NCBI RefSeq assembly: GCF_021730395.1
Contig: NC_069362.1
Coordinates: 66,171,501 to 66,235,500 of the forward strand
DNA from: Mercenaria mercenaria
Lineage: Eukaryota > Mollusca > Bivalvia > Venerida > Veneridae
Reading direction: 5' to 3'
Length of the DNA stretch: 64,000 bases
Position 1 is the stretch's first letter, and each line of letters opens with the position of its first letter. Both the position numbers and the translations under genes were made by a program. This document shows, in pieces, positions 12,901 through 24,621 of the stretch. The notes under the pieces are model-generated. The model worked only from the letters and a program-made list of their open reading frames with translations. It made no database searches and had not been told where the DNA came from.

Positions 12901-14953
12901 TGTTGTTATTTTACCTGGCCTCAGAGTTTCTGCCTGTGAGTGTACGATTCTCATGTATATGATCATAGCCTTGGTGTGTCCAAACTGCTGTATCAACATA
13001 GTCGTCTCTAATAGGATTATCATTCCAAATTTCAACTTCAACTTTAAAGCTTTTCTGTGTTGAAGAAAAACACAAAATAAATCTAAAATACAATGTGCTG
13101 CACTCGTTTTGCTATTATCACTGGCTTGCCATACCCTTAGGACGACCGGTAAATTTGTATACAATCTCGCCAAGCATACGTTTGGCATACGGTTGACAAC
13201 ATAGATTTTATATATATATTTGCTAATTGGGAATCTATTTTCAGCAATTTCTTACGATTTGAAAATATCTGGTCTTTAGCACGACATGTCAGCTTCTCAT
13301 CTACGAAAAAGCATTTGCACTCAGAAAAAAACAACAACATAAATCCCACAGGAGCAGGGTATATGGAGATTTTTGTACTTCGTCAAATCGTGTGAAAGGT
13401 CGTTTTTGATTTGTCTAAAAGTATCAGTATATGCCTAGGATGTCAGATATTTCCGAATTTTGGGAGCTTCAGACCTAGGCATTTCAGAAATATTTTCATA
13501 ACATATGTTGGTTCTACGGAAACGTGAAACGGCCATCAGACGCTAATAGGTTATTACGTTACGGGTGCGGAAAGAATATAAAGGCATATTACCATTGTTA
13601 CATATTCGGTTAGGTATACAGAAAATATATCGTTTACTTAACGGATGGAGCAAGTTGGATACAGAGAAGATTAAGGCCAGTTGTTTTACCAGACGAGTAG
13701 ATTTAATCTTCCTTGCCGATGAAACTGTCAATGACACAGTCTCCATGCTAGAGAACTTTCAAAAAATTTTGAAGACGGGTTTTTTCTGGTATAAACTGTT
13801 TCAAAACTAGAAAAAAATCATTAAGATTAACTTCGAACAGCAGAGACAACAGAATTTGAAAGCTTTTGGTTGTCCAAATACTTACTAATTATCAGACGTC
13901 TAAACAATCTGATATACAATAATAAAAGTCCAATAACTAATTTGAATACATACCGGCAGAAAAACGAAGTGGAAAAACATTGGATTTGGTTTGATATCAT
14001 TTTGATGTATAATATCAATTAGATAATCTTTGTTATCCGTGGAAGTCGTCGTTTGCTGGTTAGATTTACAACTGGAAGAAAAACAGTTTTCAAACATTCA
14101 ATATGTCCTGTTTTCTTTCAATATTCAAATTCACAGTGACGCAAATATATCGTAGTGATAATTACAATTGACCAGGTCTTTACATGTATCAGATGTTTAT
14201 AAAATATGAACTTCATGTTGAAATTTATACATTTGCCTCGAATCAGTGTTAGGGAATATTAACTACACTCGTGCAAGATGTCTTATTTCTACTGCCGTTG
14301 TTCCTGATAATGTTAAGCTATTTTTTTATTTTCATACATAAAAACTGCTTCAGGAATTGACACTTTTATAGTGTCTTCAGTCATACAACTTAACGACTGA
14401 GAGACAGCAGCTGGTATGGGTTGATGTCATTTCTCATCCTTCTCAGATATATCTCTAGATTAAGGTATTGCTATACCTTTTTCTATTTCTTTTGGGATGT
14501 TCCATATAAGCTGTCTAAGATGTATGTAACCTAAAGGGAGTATTTTTGACAAAATAGGTTTACATATATAATGGAATAGTAGCTGATAAAGAAGCAATAT
14601 TGACTTACCTAATAGATGATGAACTAAGGCAAACCTTGAAGAAAGGGTCACATTTTCTAAATCCAAAAATGTTGTCACAATTCTTCCCTTTATAGTGTAG
14701 ATATCTGTATTCTAACAACCCCACTTCTACTGTTACACGAGCATCTACGATATAACTACACGTCACCAAAAATACCTAATTGTGAAAATAAAATATTAGT
14801 CATTACGGATTAAATTTATGTATAGAATTAAGAAGCCTTAATTTTTATCTAGATATTAATTTATCTAGTAATTCCATATTAGTATTCACTGATTTATTTC
14901 TTCGCTGACACTTCAAAACACTTCAAACTAAACTTCACCTCCAATATCCACAT
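6987..14953 (-). CDS. DSL-domain, mucin-stalked single-pass membrane protein (Notch-ligand-like, no EGF repeats)
   Basis: Coding exons, 5' to 3' on the minus strand: 14953-14939, 14775-14609, 14071-13954, 13054-12915, 12568-12447, 11029-9006, 8782-8694, 7173-6987. All introns are GT-AG and every phase agrees, giving 953 residues. Residues 1-17 (MWILEVFLVTCSYIVDA) look like a signal peptide. Residues 18-147 resemble the MNNL/C2 region of Delta and Jagged (EVGLLEYRYL, CDPFFKVCL, NPMFFHFVFLP, FKVEVEIWND). Residues 156-191 form a DSL module with six cysteines and the CDKNYYGQKC signature; two inter-cysteine loops are shorter than usual. Residues about 192-860 are a Ser/Thr/Pro/Lys stalk of STTKSTTP repeats, expected to be O-glycosylated. 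A helix at 868-889 is followed by KRR and a 61-residue tail with NPTY (941-944). DSL domains bind Notch in known ligands; Notch binding here is inferred. EGF repeats, normal in Notch ligands, are absent. Confidence 0.86.
7232..8484. repeat. 23-bp minisatellite in the last intron of the DSL-mucin gene
   Basis: About 50 diverged head-to-tail copies of a 23-bp unit of the type CATGCTCACTTCATGTCTACC plus two bases. The array fills most of the intron between the transmembrane exon and the tail exon. Open frames across it are products of the repeat, not genes. Confidence 0.92.
9300..10730 (-). repeat. 24-bp coding minisatellite (STTKSTTP) inside the mucin exon
   Basis: The mucin exon is built mostly of 24-bp units, each encoding eight residues, so copy-number changes keep the frame. 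A higher-order repeat is visible: the variant encoding TPLIISSIT recurs with plus-strand anchors at 9679, 9847, 10015 and 10159, spaced 168, 168 and 144 bases (7, 7 and 6 units). This shows recent segmental duplication. Because the unit is a multiple of three and lacks stops, the other frames and the opposite strand are also open, but those frames connect to no splice sites. Confidence 0.93.
11270..11352 (+). other. tRNA-like sequence (A and B box), probably a pseudogene or SINE head
   Basis: TAGCTCAGTTGGGTA resembles the D-arm/A box, and GGGTTCGAATCC, about 50 bases later, the T-arm/B box. A long T run follows. The acceptor arms do not pair well and the anticodon region holds extra bases, so a working tRNA is unlikely. 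It lies in an intron of the DSL-mucin gene on the opposite strand. Confidence 0.5.
11640..11715 (-). other. tRNA-like sequence, minus strand, probably a pseudogene
   Basis: On the minus strand TTAGCTCAGTGGTAAAGC (A box) is followed by GGGTTCGAAACTC (B box). The spacing is too long for a plain tRNA without an intron, and the acceptor stem is poor. It is the second tRNA-like segment in this intron, 300 bases from the first and in the opposite orientation. Confidence 0.5.
11840..12155. mobile_element. MITE-like element with about 30-bp terminal inverted repeats
   Basis: The left end (GTCGCAACTTGACC, then CGATGGTTGACC) is mirrored at the right end (GGTCAACCATCG, then GGTCAAGTTGCG). About 315 bp, no coding sequence, followed by an AT dinucleotide run at 12168-12183. 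It lies inside an intron of the DSL-mucin gene. Confidence 0.65.
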
Positions 14954-17631
14954 CCTGCACACAAGACTGGTTGATTACTTTCTCATAATGAACTGTTCTA
15001 GTTTCTTTCCACCACATTTTTTTCTTAAAACTTAATTCTTGGAGATAAAAACTTTACGTGGTTACAAGCAACAATTGAGCAACTCGTGCGAGTTTTCTCC
15101 CCGTGTATTTAAAAGTTTTCTGTTGTAATTAATGCTAAGTAACCTTTGATGTCATTTACTTTAATGATGTGCAGACAATATTTACCTAAGGTGTAAGGTG
15201 TAACCTACCTATAGGGACGTTTTACAACTCGTAATTGCGTGTTTTTGTTAATTTTGTGTAATCGCATATATAAATTTACCGTGTTTCATTCATTAAAGCC
15301 GTAAAAAGTTTTCCTTGAATTTCTTCCAAATTTGCAAAATATTAGGACATGTCGCCATAGATGGCAGTTGGAAATTAAGGTTTTGACTTTATTGTAGAAA
15401 AATCAATTTGTAGGAAAATCCCTTAATATTAAAGTGGCGATCCATGAAAATTTCGAAGAATAATTGATTTATTTTTTATTCAAAGTATCAATGTATACGA
15501 ATAATGATTAATTTAATACTTGATTGGTTGTGTGTGTTTTTCTTCTTTTAAACGATATTTATACTAGTGGTAGGAATGGTATCATCAGAAATTTTATATG
15601 AATAAATGTGAATTTCTTTCATTTCTTCCAAACGAATTACATATGTACAGTGTAACAAACTTTATTCCATCTGAAAAAGAAGGATTAATCCATACCGTAG
15701 ACACATAGCTGAAATAATCCAGATTCATATTTAAAATATTAAAATTTAAAAGCCCTTTCGACATTAAGTTTGAATGAAAACTAGCAATATTGTTTTGTAT
15801 TTACATTTATAACTATGTAAACAAAAGTCATATCTAAATATCAGCTACTTCTGTATCACTCTGTATCACCCAGCACATGTGAGCACATATACATATAGTT
15901 AAACAATCATTTTCGACCGTCTGTACTAAACTGGCTTGGTTGTTATCATCAAAGATAACAATTTATCTGTGATAACATATAAATATACAGTACGACCTAG
16001 CGACTGGCCAGGGTATGACCGCAATACGGTGATGGTACGAGGTCTGGGCACTCCCTGTGAATCAATGTATGACTTACATGTAGTCACCTTAACAGGTCCT
16101 GCAACTATTGAACTAATGATTGCACAAAAGTATTATCATATACACCCCCATGTATCATAATTATATACCCGCATGTATCATATATATTCACAACTGAAAT
16201 ATTTAAACTTAGGCAGAATGGCCGTTTAATACAGTCATACAAAACAAGTCTAAAATCATGGAAGTGTGTGGAAGTGTTTCCTTTAGCCATGAGAAAATTA
16301 GGTCTTAAAACGATACAGTATCTAGCGGTGGTCATGAGTTAGAAAAAAAATCCACAATTATGTTATAAAAATCATTATTATTTCAACAGGTGAAGTGCAG
16401 TTTATTTTTGTAATTTCAAAATATGGTCAATATGATGTCTATAAATACAACTACGTTTAGTTCGGTAATTACACCTACCTACCATTCAAGCTGTAGCGAG
16501 TTCGATCTCCGGTCTTAACACACATACAACTAGATTTAACTTATATCAAGATTGTAGACAAACATTAGATTCTGGGACAAAATATACTTTATATATTCAG
16601 CAAAACACGAAACACATGAAAATGTTTTCAAGTTCAGTGAAAAAAAAGCTCGATTTAGTTAACAAGGCTAACATATTGACTTTCTACTGGTAAGTGTTTC
16701 TACGCGCAACGAAATGCAGTGTCACGCCTTATATAGCTCCCTTCGGATATAGCTCCCCGAGGACCTATTTTCGGAACACGTTTTCGTAAATAGCTCTTTA
16801 GGACAGAGGAGCTGTATACGAACGCAAACATGTACCAACCCCTAATATGAATCCCTATGCATGGAAAAATTAAAGTACTATAACAGTACTGTTCCAGTAA
16901 TACAAAACATGACTATTTGGCAGTGTCATTTGGATATACGATTTCCCAAACCACTTGGGAGACAGTTGGGGATTTATAAATTTGATTTCTCGAGCCATTC
17001 GTACGTATGGGCTAGAGAGCGATAGTACGTAGGTACATAGTCCTAAAATGGATACAATTAGACCAAGAATTACCAGCCTGTACAATAAATAATGATTGGC
17101 AATTGAATTAGGAACATGCGCTTAAAGTTTTTATATCTGGTCTAGCAGTAATGACCCTCAAGTCCAAATACATACTTGATCATACTGTGAAAGGCACTCA
17201 TCTTCTTTACTATGTGACATAATTATCAAATTTGGAACAAACATCTATTAGGTGTACCTGAAGATTTTAGTTGTTTTTTGTCGGACTTGACGAAATAAGG
17301 TAGTTGATCCAAAGTCCCAAAACTGTCCAGAAATGTTGATGAAGGGGGTTCTTTTTATATAAACTCGTGTTGGCTTGATTATTGATAGAATTCCAGGTTC
17401 CTGTGATTGCACCATACCACAGAAACTAACATTTCAGTTTACATAATATACCATTTTTTAATAAATCTAGATCAGCTCAGAACAACGACATCACTTGAAA
17501 AGTTGACACTGGATACACTCTATCTTGTATCGTTTGTTAAAAGAACTTAACCACTTTTTCAATACTCCAAGCATATCCGTTCTCCAACTATAAGTTACGT
17601 GTATCTGCACAGAGGTTTAGAAATCTCTGTA
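14954..17631. other. Intergenic 5' flank of the DSL-mucin gene, no other gene seen
   Basis: AT-rich. It should contain the promoter and 5' UTR of the minus-strand DSL-mucin gene, but no core promoter element can be assigned by eye. Open stretches at 15936-16160 and 16870-17085 have no recognisable motif or supporting splice structure. Confidence 0.4.
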
Positions 17632-17877
17632 TATTCAAGAGTGCCTGGGACTATCCGGCATGCTATCAAACATATTCAAGAGTGCCTGAGACTATCCGGC
17701 ATGCTATCAAACATATTCAAGAGTGCCTGAGACTATCCGGCATGCTATCAAACATATTCAAGAGTGCCTGAGACTATCCGGCATGCTATCAAACATATTC
17801 AAGAGTGCCTGAGACTATCCGGCATGCTATCAAACATATTCGAGAATGCCTGGGACTATCCGGCATGCTATCAAATA
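17632..17877. repeat. 41-bp tandem repeat, six copies
   Basis: Six nearly identical copies of a 41-bp unit containing AGTGCCTGAGACTATCCGGC. Only a few substitutions separate the copies, which suggests recent expansion. Confidence 0.92.
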
Positions 17878-18493
17878 TTGTGACCAAGTTTGGTGAGCAT
17901 TTGATACGATCTACTCAATGGAGCAGACACTGTCAATATTCAAATGTTTATGTAATTCAAGGGCCATAACAACAGAGACTTAGTGGACAAAGCTGGTTAT
18001 CGAACTAGGAGGAAACACTGCGTTGAAGTTCATTGACGAAATTCATACCTGATTTAACCAGTCCCCATGTAAACAATGTGAAAACTTCGGACCATGACCA
18101 TGATGGATGAATATACTTCTAAAGTGACAACCGTTTCGCCATCTGAAGTCAGTGCTGCAGCCCAATAGACATGATTACTTATAATTTTAACTTCACAATA
18201 GATTCATAATCTTTCTGCTTTGACTGAGCATTACGCTTCTTTATTCCTACAGATAACTATCCATAACACTATAAGTACATTGTCCTACATAAATACTATT
18301 ACTTTCAGCTTACAACTCAAGTTTACCTATATACCAAGAGGAAATCAAAATAACTTTGCAAAGAATCTAGCAGTGTATAATATTTTTAAAATTAATCAGT
18401 GGTAACACCATGACCGATTGTTTCATTGTTGTCAAAATAGAAAAAGTGGAAAACTACAGCTCGCCCAACAGACATAAACGAAATGTTGCAGGC

Positions 18494-18602
18494 TCGGTTT
18501 GATCGAGCCTTTTCATGGACGGTAGTGGAAACGCAAGCTACCGTCTGCGCCCTCTAGCCCCGGGTTGAGCAGAACTCAACATTTACACATGTTATAATAT
18601 TA
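18494..18602. repeat. Dispersed hairpin-rich repeat
   Basis: A GC-rich island with short inverted repeats (GGCTCGGTTTGATCGAGCC and GACGGTAGTGG...CTACCGTC). I recall this segment type as widely dispersed in bivalve genomes, but that was not checked here. No open frame. Confidence 0.4.
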
Positions 18603-18617
18603 TAATATAATTTAGAG

Positions 18618-18705
18618 ATGTCAGCAGATGTATTCATATGACCTTCAATGATACACAGAGTGCAATAAAAAAAAAAGCGGCGTATGGTCCACAATAAAAA
18701 TAATG
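18618..18705 (+). repeat. Dispersed repeat, copy 2 (partner at 1-110)
   Basis: Shares ATACACAGAGTGCAAT and flanking words with the window start, same strand, with several indels. Confidence 0.5.
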
Positions 18706-19144
18706 GCATTGCCCTAAATGAGAACACAATGGGCAGAACTAAACAAACTGGAATTTAGAGAGTGGATCTGAGGTAATGGAACCTGCATATCACAGACACT
18801 GCTAAAAAAATAAACAAAATTAAAAAGCAGGCACCTTTTTATTTTACCAAAACCAACATTGTTTTACATAAAAAACATGCTAATATCATTAAAGCAGTTT
18901 TAATGTATGTCGAACTTCGCTTTTTCTTCGCTGACTTGAAATCCAAAATTTTCTCGAAACTCAAGCTCAGATTCTCATAATCAAAGAAATTATATATTTC
19001 CCATAGGCATCAATGTTAACTTCAATACCGTTTATCTCCCCAAAAAATTCGAAAATTCTCACGGTGAAACGTTTTTTGATTTTGAATATCTTTAAAGTGA
19101 CCAAATTTAATTTAAATATTACCATCCAGTTACAAGATATTATA

Positions 19145-19570
19145 TATTATATTATACCAGATTTATATAGCGCCCTTTTCATGATAAACACGTTCAAAGG
19201 CGCTTCACATATACTGCAGCCACACCGGGCGCGAAATCATCCTCTACTAGTACAAACACAGGGCGATCTGACCAGAGGGACAGAGTGAGATAAAGTCCCC
19301 ATAACAGACAGAGAGAACTTTTCAGATACAGACGTGTCCGGCTAACTTAGCCTAGCTCTTTTCGAATAGACAGTCTGGTTCTTTGACGTGCCCGATGTAT
19401 AGCACCGATACACGCGATCCGTCTTTCCTGGAAAAAACCAGTACAGGCCTCTAGTTAGTCTGGTTATCTGCCCCTACGTCACTACGTTGCGTAGCTGTAC
19501 GCCGGGAACCAGACTAGCTCCTAGTTAGGCGGGAGACTCAGAAATGCCCAGTGCCTGGACGGGGATTCGA
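19145..19570. repeat. Dispersed repeat with GGCGCT motif
   Basis: Contains TATAGCGCCCTTTTCATGATAAACACG followed by AAAGGCGCTTCACAT. It resembles a common bivalve interspersed repeat (from memory) and shares its core with the 37-bp array at 2863. No coding sequence; boundaries approximate. Confidence 0.4.
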
Positions 19571-19854
19571 AGACTCGAGATATGAAATATGGCTATTACA
19601 CCATGTTATCCTTGAGTTTACCACTTACCTTTAGCAACATGCCGTGCATTAAAAGAATCATCTGTGCGAAACAAATCCTCTTTTAACCTCTTTTGAAATC
19701 GGTGTAAATATTATCTACGGAAACTTCTTTTTCCTTCTGAAGACGTATCCTCTGTAAGGAGTTTCAGCCCTTGCAGTTCCATGTAACGACTGCTTCTGAT
19801 TAACTCAAAAATATGACCCCTTACCTGTCAAATCGCCTCTCCTGTAACAAATTT

Positions 19855-20690
19855 AGACAATAGCACCGCATTGCGGGTGCAGACGCTCATCCGATTTTTT
19901 GTCTCTGTATAATAGAAATATTGTCCTACCTGAGTAATTTTTTTATATTTTTTAAGTCCAAAAGGGGCCATAATTCTTGCAAAAAGCAGGATGGAGTTAT
20001 GTTTCTTACTGTACAGAATCAGCTTATGATGGTAAACAAGAGTTGCAAATTTTAAAGCAAAAGCTTTGATAGTTTAAGAGAAAAACTGACCTAAACACAA
20101 GAAATCTGATTTTCTAAGTCCAAAAGGGGCCATAATTCTTACAAAAAGCAATGTTTGATTACGGTACTTGCTGTACAGAGTCAACTTTTAATGGCGAATG
20201 ACTGCTTCAAGTTTTAAAACAATAGCTTTAACCGTTAAGGAGAAAAGTTGCCCTAACGCAAAACTTAACCAAGAAATTTGATATTTTCTAAGTCCAACAG
20301 GGGCCATAATTCTTGCAAAAAGCAGGATGGAGTTGTTTCTTGCTGTACAGAGTCAGCTATTGATGGTGAACAAGTGTTGCAAGTTTTAAAGCATTAGCTT
20401 TGATTATTTAGGGAAAAAGTTGCCCTAAACGCAAAACTTAACCAAGAAATCTGATATTTTATAAGTCCAAAAGGGGCCATAATTCTTGCATAAAGCAGGA
20501 TGGAGTTATGTTTCTGCTTTTCAGAGTCAGCTGTTGGTGGTAAACAAGTGTTGCAAGTTTTAAAGCAGTAGCTTTGATAGTTTAGGAGAAAAGCTGACCT
20601 ACACATAAAACTTAACCAGGCAACGCCGACGCCGCCGACGCAGACGCCTATCAAGTGCTGTTTTTTCTTCAAAAAGCAGATGAGCTAAAA
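19855..20690. mobile_element. Tandem-core interspersed element, four units of about 165-175 bp
   Basis: Units carry AAGTCCAAAAGGGGCCATAA at about 19958, 20121, 20294 and 20468. The unique ends are GCACCGCATTGCGGGTGCAGACG and a GACGCCGCCGACGCAGACGCC tail. Same layout as the other tandem-core elements, with a different core. Confidence 0.65.
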
Positions 20691-21041
20691 TATTGGATAA
20701 ACAACTGAAAATTATTCAGGACTGTATGTGTTTTTAACTTTGTACGTCCTGAAAGTCATTTGTATAATAAATAATGTTCGCGGCCCTGTTTTATTTGTCA
20801 CCGTTGATTTGGAACCGTGTTCAGGGTGTACAAGTTAATAGTTATAAAGCAATCCAGGATATAGGCTTTCATACTGGATAAAATCGCTAATTTGAGCTGG
20901 TCGACATATATTTTATATGATGTGGGTGATGATCAGGAATAGCAATTTTAAGTTTGAAGCAAATCCATCAAGTAATAACAGAAATAAGTGAAAGTGCATA
21001 AGACTTTTAGTAAGATGTGGGCGCGGAACGTACCCTGACAG

Positions 21042-21615
21042 TGGGAGTGTAACGATATATCGAAATTCACTGTATCACGATACATTAGACTAGCGATACG
21101 TGTATCGTATCATAGGCCTTTTTCACAATACAATGAAAGTAGAAATATTGAATGAAAACTTTCATACAATCAGTGTTAAAGATAACAAATGTATCATTTA
21201 TAACAGTGAATCAAGAACTTTCCAGATATAGGAACATTGACTTTTTTTGTCATTTTGTCACATGAATGCTTACATATTACATACTCATTTAAAAACATCA
21301 AAAACACCATCAATTTTCAATGGAACCTGATCGTCAATATCACATACCTAAAATTATTTTCCATTGAGTTTCAGTGTACCGCGATCGCGCAATATTTTTT
21401 CCATTTTGACGTGGAACGCTCTCATATCGGACGTGGAATGTTTTCTTAACGTTGTAATGGAAAGAATCGCGTGACGTCCATGGCGTCCATGCGCACGTTG
21501 CGACAACAAGTTGCAGAACTCTTGATACTCAATTTGTATAGCGATATGTACATATCGTTGCATCTATATCCCGATATGTATTGTATCGTGAGACTAGCAT
21601 ATCGTTCCACCCCTA
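21042..21615. mobile_element. Non-autonomous hAT-type DNA transposon with 8-bp target-site duplication
   Basis: Flanked by exact 8-bp direct repeats CCTGACAG (21034-21041 and 21616-21623). The ends are inverted repeats: left TGGGAGTGTAACGATAT, right (reverse complement) TAGGGGTGGAACGATAT. The 8-bp duplication and the GGGTGNAACGATA terminus fit the hAT superfamily. The 574-bp body shows no transposase. Confidence 0.85.
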
Positions 21616-21623
21616 CCTGACAG

Positions 21624-22930
21624 GGACGTCTCTCCATATATTAAATACATGTTTATGCAGAGTGGGTGTATCAGGAATTTGCCTGCAAGCGCCTGTATGT
21701 ATAACTGCAATGTTTTTGCATGGTATATCTCGTTTGCATTTTCGAGTAACTGTTCCAGCTCAATAAAACGGGGTTATTGCACAAACATCATACATGTGTT
21801 TGAAATTTATACAGACTGTTAGTGAAAAAAAAACAAATCCTGCTACTTACTGTGTTGTTACTGATTGTACTGAAAACCCGCTTAAAATGTACAAACCGCT
21901 TAAACTGTACATAAAATATATTATTTCCAGTGTATATGTGCAAAGTGTCCCCAAAATGATTGCATATAGGATTTTTTTCTGAGAGTTTTCATATGAATTG
22001 CAAAGGGAGCAGACTCCTCAGGTAATGCTTAGATTCCAAACTGAGGAGTTATCTGGGATTATGCCCCCTCTCCTCGCCCGTACTAACGAACACTAGCTTA
22101 AAAAATCTGTCTCCTCAGAAGGAACTATATACTTAACTGAAATTCATTAGAAATTGATCATTACCACCCCTTCCCCTCTTTGCCTAAAAAGACCGATTGG
22201 AAATAGATGAATTCAGAAATAAACTACTGTTGAAATCTCTCAGTGTCTACGAAGTGCAAATGTAAAGCTATTAAAGAAAATTTTGAAATGCAAAGATATT
22301 TTACTTTTAACGGAATTTTATTAGGAATTAATTGGCATATCGACAATATATATTGCCTTCAAAAAATAGACATACATTTGTAATGGGAGTCTAATATGAT
22401 GCAATGTGCTTGTGTTTCTCTGACAGACTATACGGAAAGTGAAAATGTCATAAAATATTCCTTAAATGAATTGGTCACCTAAAAATTAAGAATATTTTAA
22501 TGATCCTTCATAAAATAACATATAGGGTAATAAAAAATATGTTTAAACCAATGATCCTTCCAATAGAAGAGAGTCTGTCTACAATTTTCCAATTCTAAAA
22601 AAAAGTGTGGGTGGCTCAATACATAGACTTCGTAACTTCTTAAAATATACCAGTGTCTGGAAGCCAGTCTAATATAATACTGATTAGTTCGATTTTCACT
22701 CTGATTGTCAGGGATCCGTTAACCTCGTCTGTACTCCCTCAAGCGGATCATCTCGCAAGTTTACAGTGAATCATTTATTTGCCGATAACTTCTCGTTGTT
22801 CGTTGTCATTCGTGGAGTATAATCACTGTAGCCGCATCGTTAGAGTGAAGGAATAACGGTTTCGTGCAACTTTATTTTGAAAAAATCCTTTTCTGTTTGT
22901 GATTCGGAGAGTTTACGAATTTCTTCTTTT
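21624..22930. other. Upstream region of fascin, no gene seen; probable 5' UTR intron end
   Basis: Mostly AT-rich non-coding DNA. A long pyrimidine tract at 22920-22940 followed by CATTTTAG (ending 22947) looks like a 3' splice site 30 bases before the fascin ATG. An upstream non-coding first exon is therefore likely, but its position is not visible. Confidence 0.45.
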
Positions 22931-22977
22931 TTTTTTTTTCATTTTAGAGGGCTATTTTAATTTTTTGGAATACAAAA

Positions 22978-24590
22978 ATGGCAGAGAATGGGATGAACGG
23001 GCACGATGTCGCTGTAAACCAGTGGAAGGTTGGACTTATGAACAGTGAGGGGAAATATCTCACGGCAGAAAGTTTTGGCCATAAAGTCAATGCATCAGGT
23101 GTAGCTTTGAAGAAAAAACAAATGTGGATCTTAGAACAGGATCCTGCTGATACGGAAAACTTTATCTACATTCGCAGCAGTCAGAACTTTTACATGACGG
23201 CCGACAAATACGGCGAAGTCAAAGTTGACGTCGAAGCGGAGAACAAAGGTAAAGATGAGAGATTTACAGTAGAATATTCCTCAGATGGTAAATGGGCTTT
23301 CAAGAATGTAACCCATAGAAATTACTTAAGCGGACTGGGTGATCAGGTCAAATGTTTCAACAGAACCCCCGAAAAGAATAACTGGTGGAGTATTCAACTG
23401 TACGCCCATCCCCAAATCCATTTACGTAACGTCAAACGAAAACGGTGCGCGAATCTGAACATGGACACGTCTGAACTTGAGTGTTCCAAAAACACACCTT
23501 GGGGTTCAGATGCGACTGTTTTGTTGGAATTCGATGAAGGGAAATATACATTAAAATCTTGCGACAACAGATATTTGAGCTGCGACGGCCCTTTGGAAGA
23601 AGATGCCAGCGACAAAACGAAGTATTGTATGGAAATGCATTCCGGGTGTCTCGCTTTCAAAGACTGCAACGGTCGATACCTTACAGCTGTAGGCAAAGGA
23701 ACCATGAAGGGTAAAAACAAAACGATTACCAAAGATGAATTATTCACGATAGATGATAGTCATCCACAATGTCAAATCATATCACACAATGACAAGAGCG
23801 TGTCCGTAAAACAAGGTAAATATCACTTTCAATATTCATTTCTTTTTCCGTGATATATATCTTTAATAAGGTACGAGACCCCTGATATTATAATAATTAT
23901 AATACTTAGAGCACGTGCTGTACCAGTACATCATAGGTATAGTAAGGGATGTGACAGAAAATACCAAGATATGCCACAAATCTTGATTATAAACAGTACG
24001 ATACTACAAGGATTGTACTGTAGTAATACTGCACGACTACTTTCACTTTGTCTCTCGCAATGTGGTCTTGTGATTTATCCTGACCCCTAGAAACCCACCC
24101 TATCCCCGCCCTTGCACAATACTGCCAGATTTTGGCTCTCGATCCACGTTTCAGTCTAATGAGGTATAATGAATTTAGTGAATGTTATGATACAAAGTTT
24201 CGGCTCTGTGTGTCGCCCTAGAAAACGAACAAATTCACAGGTACCCTGCGGCTGGACATGTGATATTACCAAAATGGTATATCATTGACAAATTCTGGAT
24301 ATTTTAGAGAAGCATTTAAATCAAACAAAAGTTGTGGGTTAATTTTTAACTATATATAAACAGAATTTCAATAGGAGAAATCATGGCGGCGGAGGGTACC
24401 TGTGAACAAATTACTATATTTATTGTGATGACCCAACTATTCGAAAAATAAGGGCTATTGTACTCATCCCGACATCAGCGGTTGCATTCAGGTTAAAGTT
24501 TTAGAAGTTTTAGGCAAGGTTCACTTTATGTATTGACTCAACTACTGCATATCCCTGGTAGTGAGTGTGTGCGTGCGTGTGTGGTGTGTG

Positions 24591-24621
<31 letters not shown>

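Noticed and set aside
13258-13321. A possible extra exon encoding CKCFFVDEKLTCRAKD in the DSL-mucin gene
   Set aside because: It has a usable acceptor and donor, but its exit phase (1) does not match the next exon (0). The flanking exons join directly in phase and restore the MNNL pattern (FVFLP followed by KSFKVEVEIW).
13565-13810. A plus-strand frame with RRVDLIFLADETVNDTVSML that looked vaguely like the start of a VWA domain
   Set aside because: It lacks the MIDAS motif (DxSxS), lies antisense in an intron, and has no splice support.
16440-16520. A possible tRNA (GAGTTCGATCTCC resembles a B box)
   Set aside because: No acceptable A box at the right distance and no cloverleaf arms on either strand.
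17629-17880. The six-copy 41-bp array considered as a CRISPR array
   Set aside because: Units are contiguous without variable spacers, and the genome is clearly animal.
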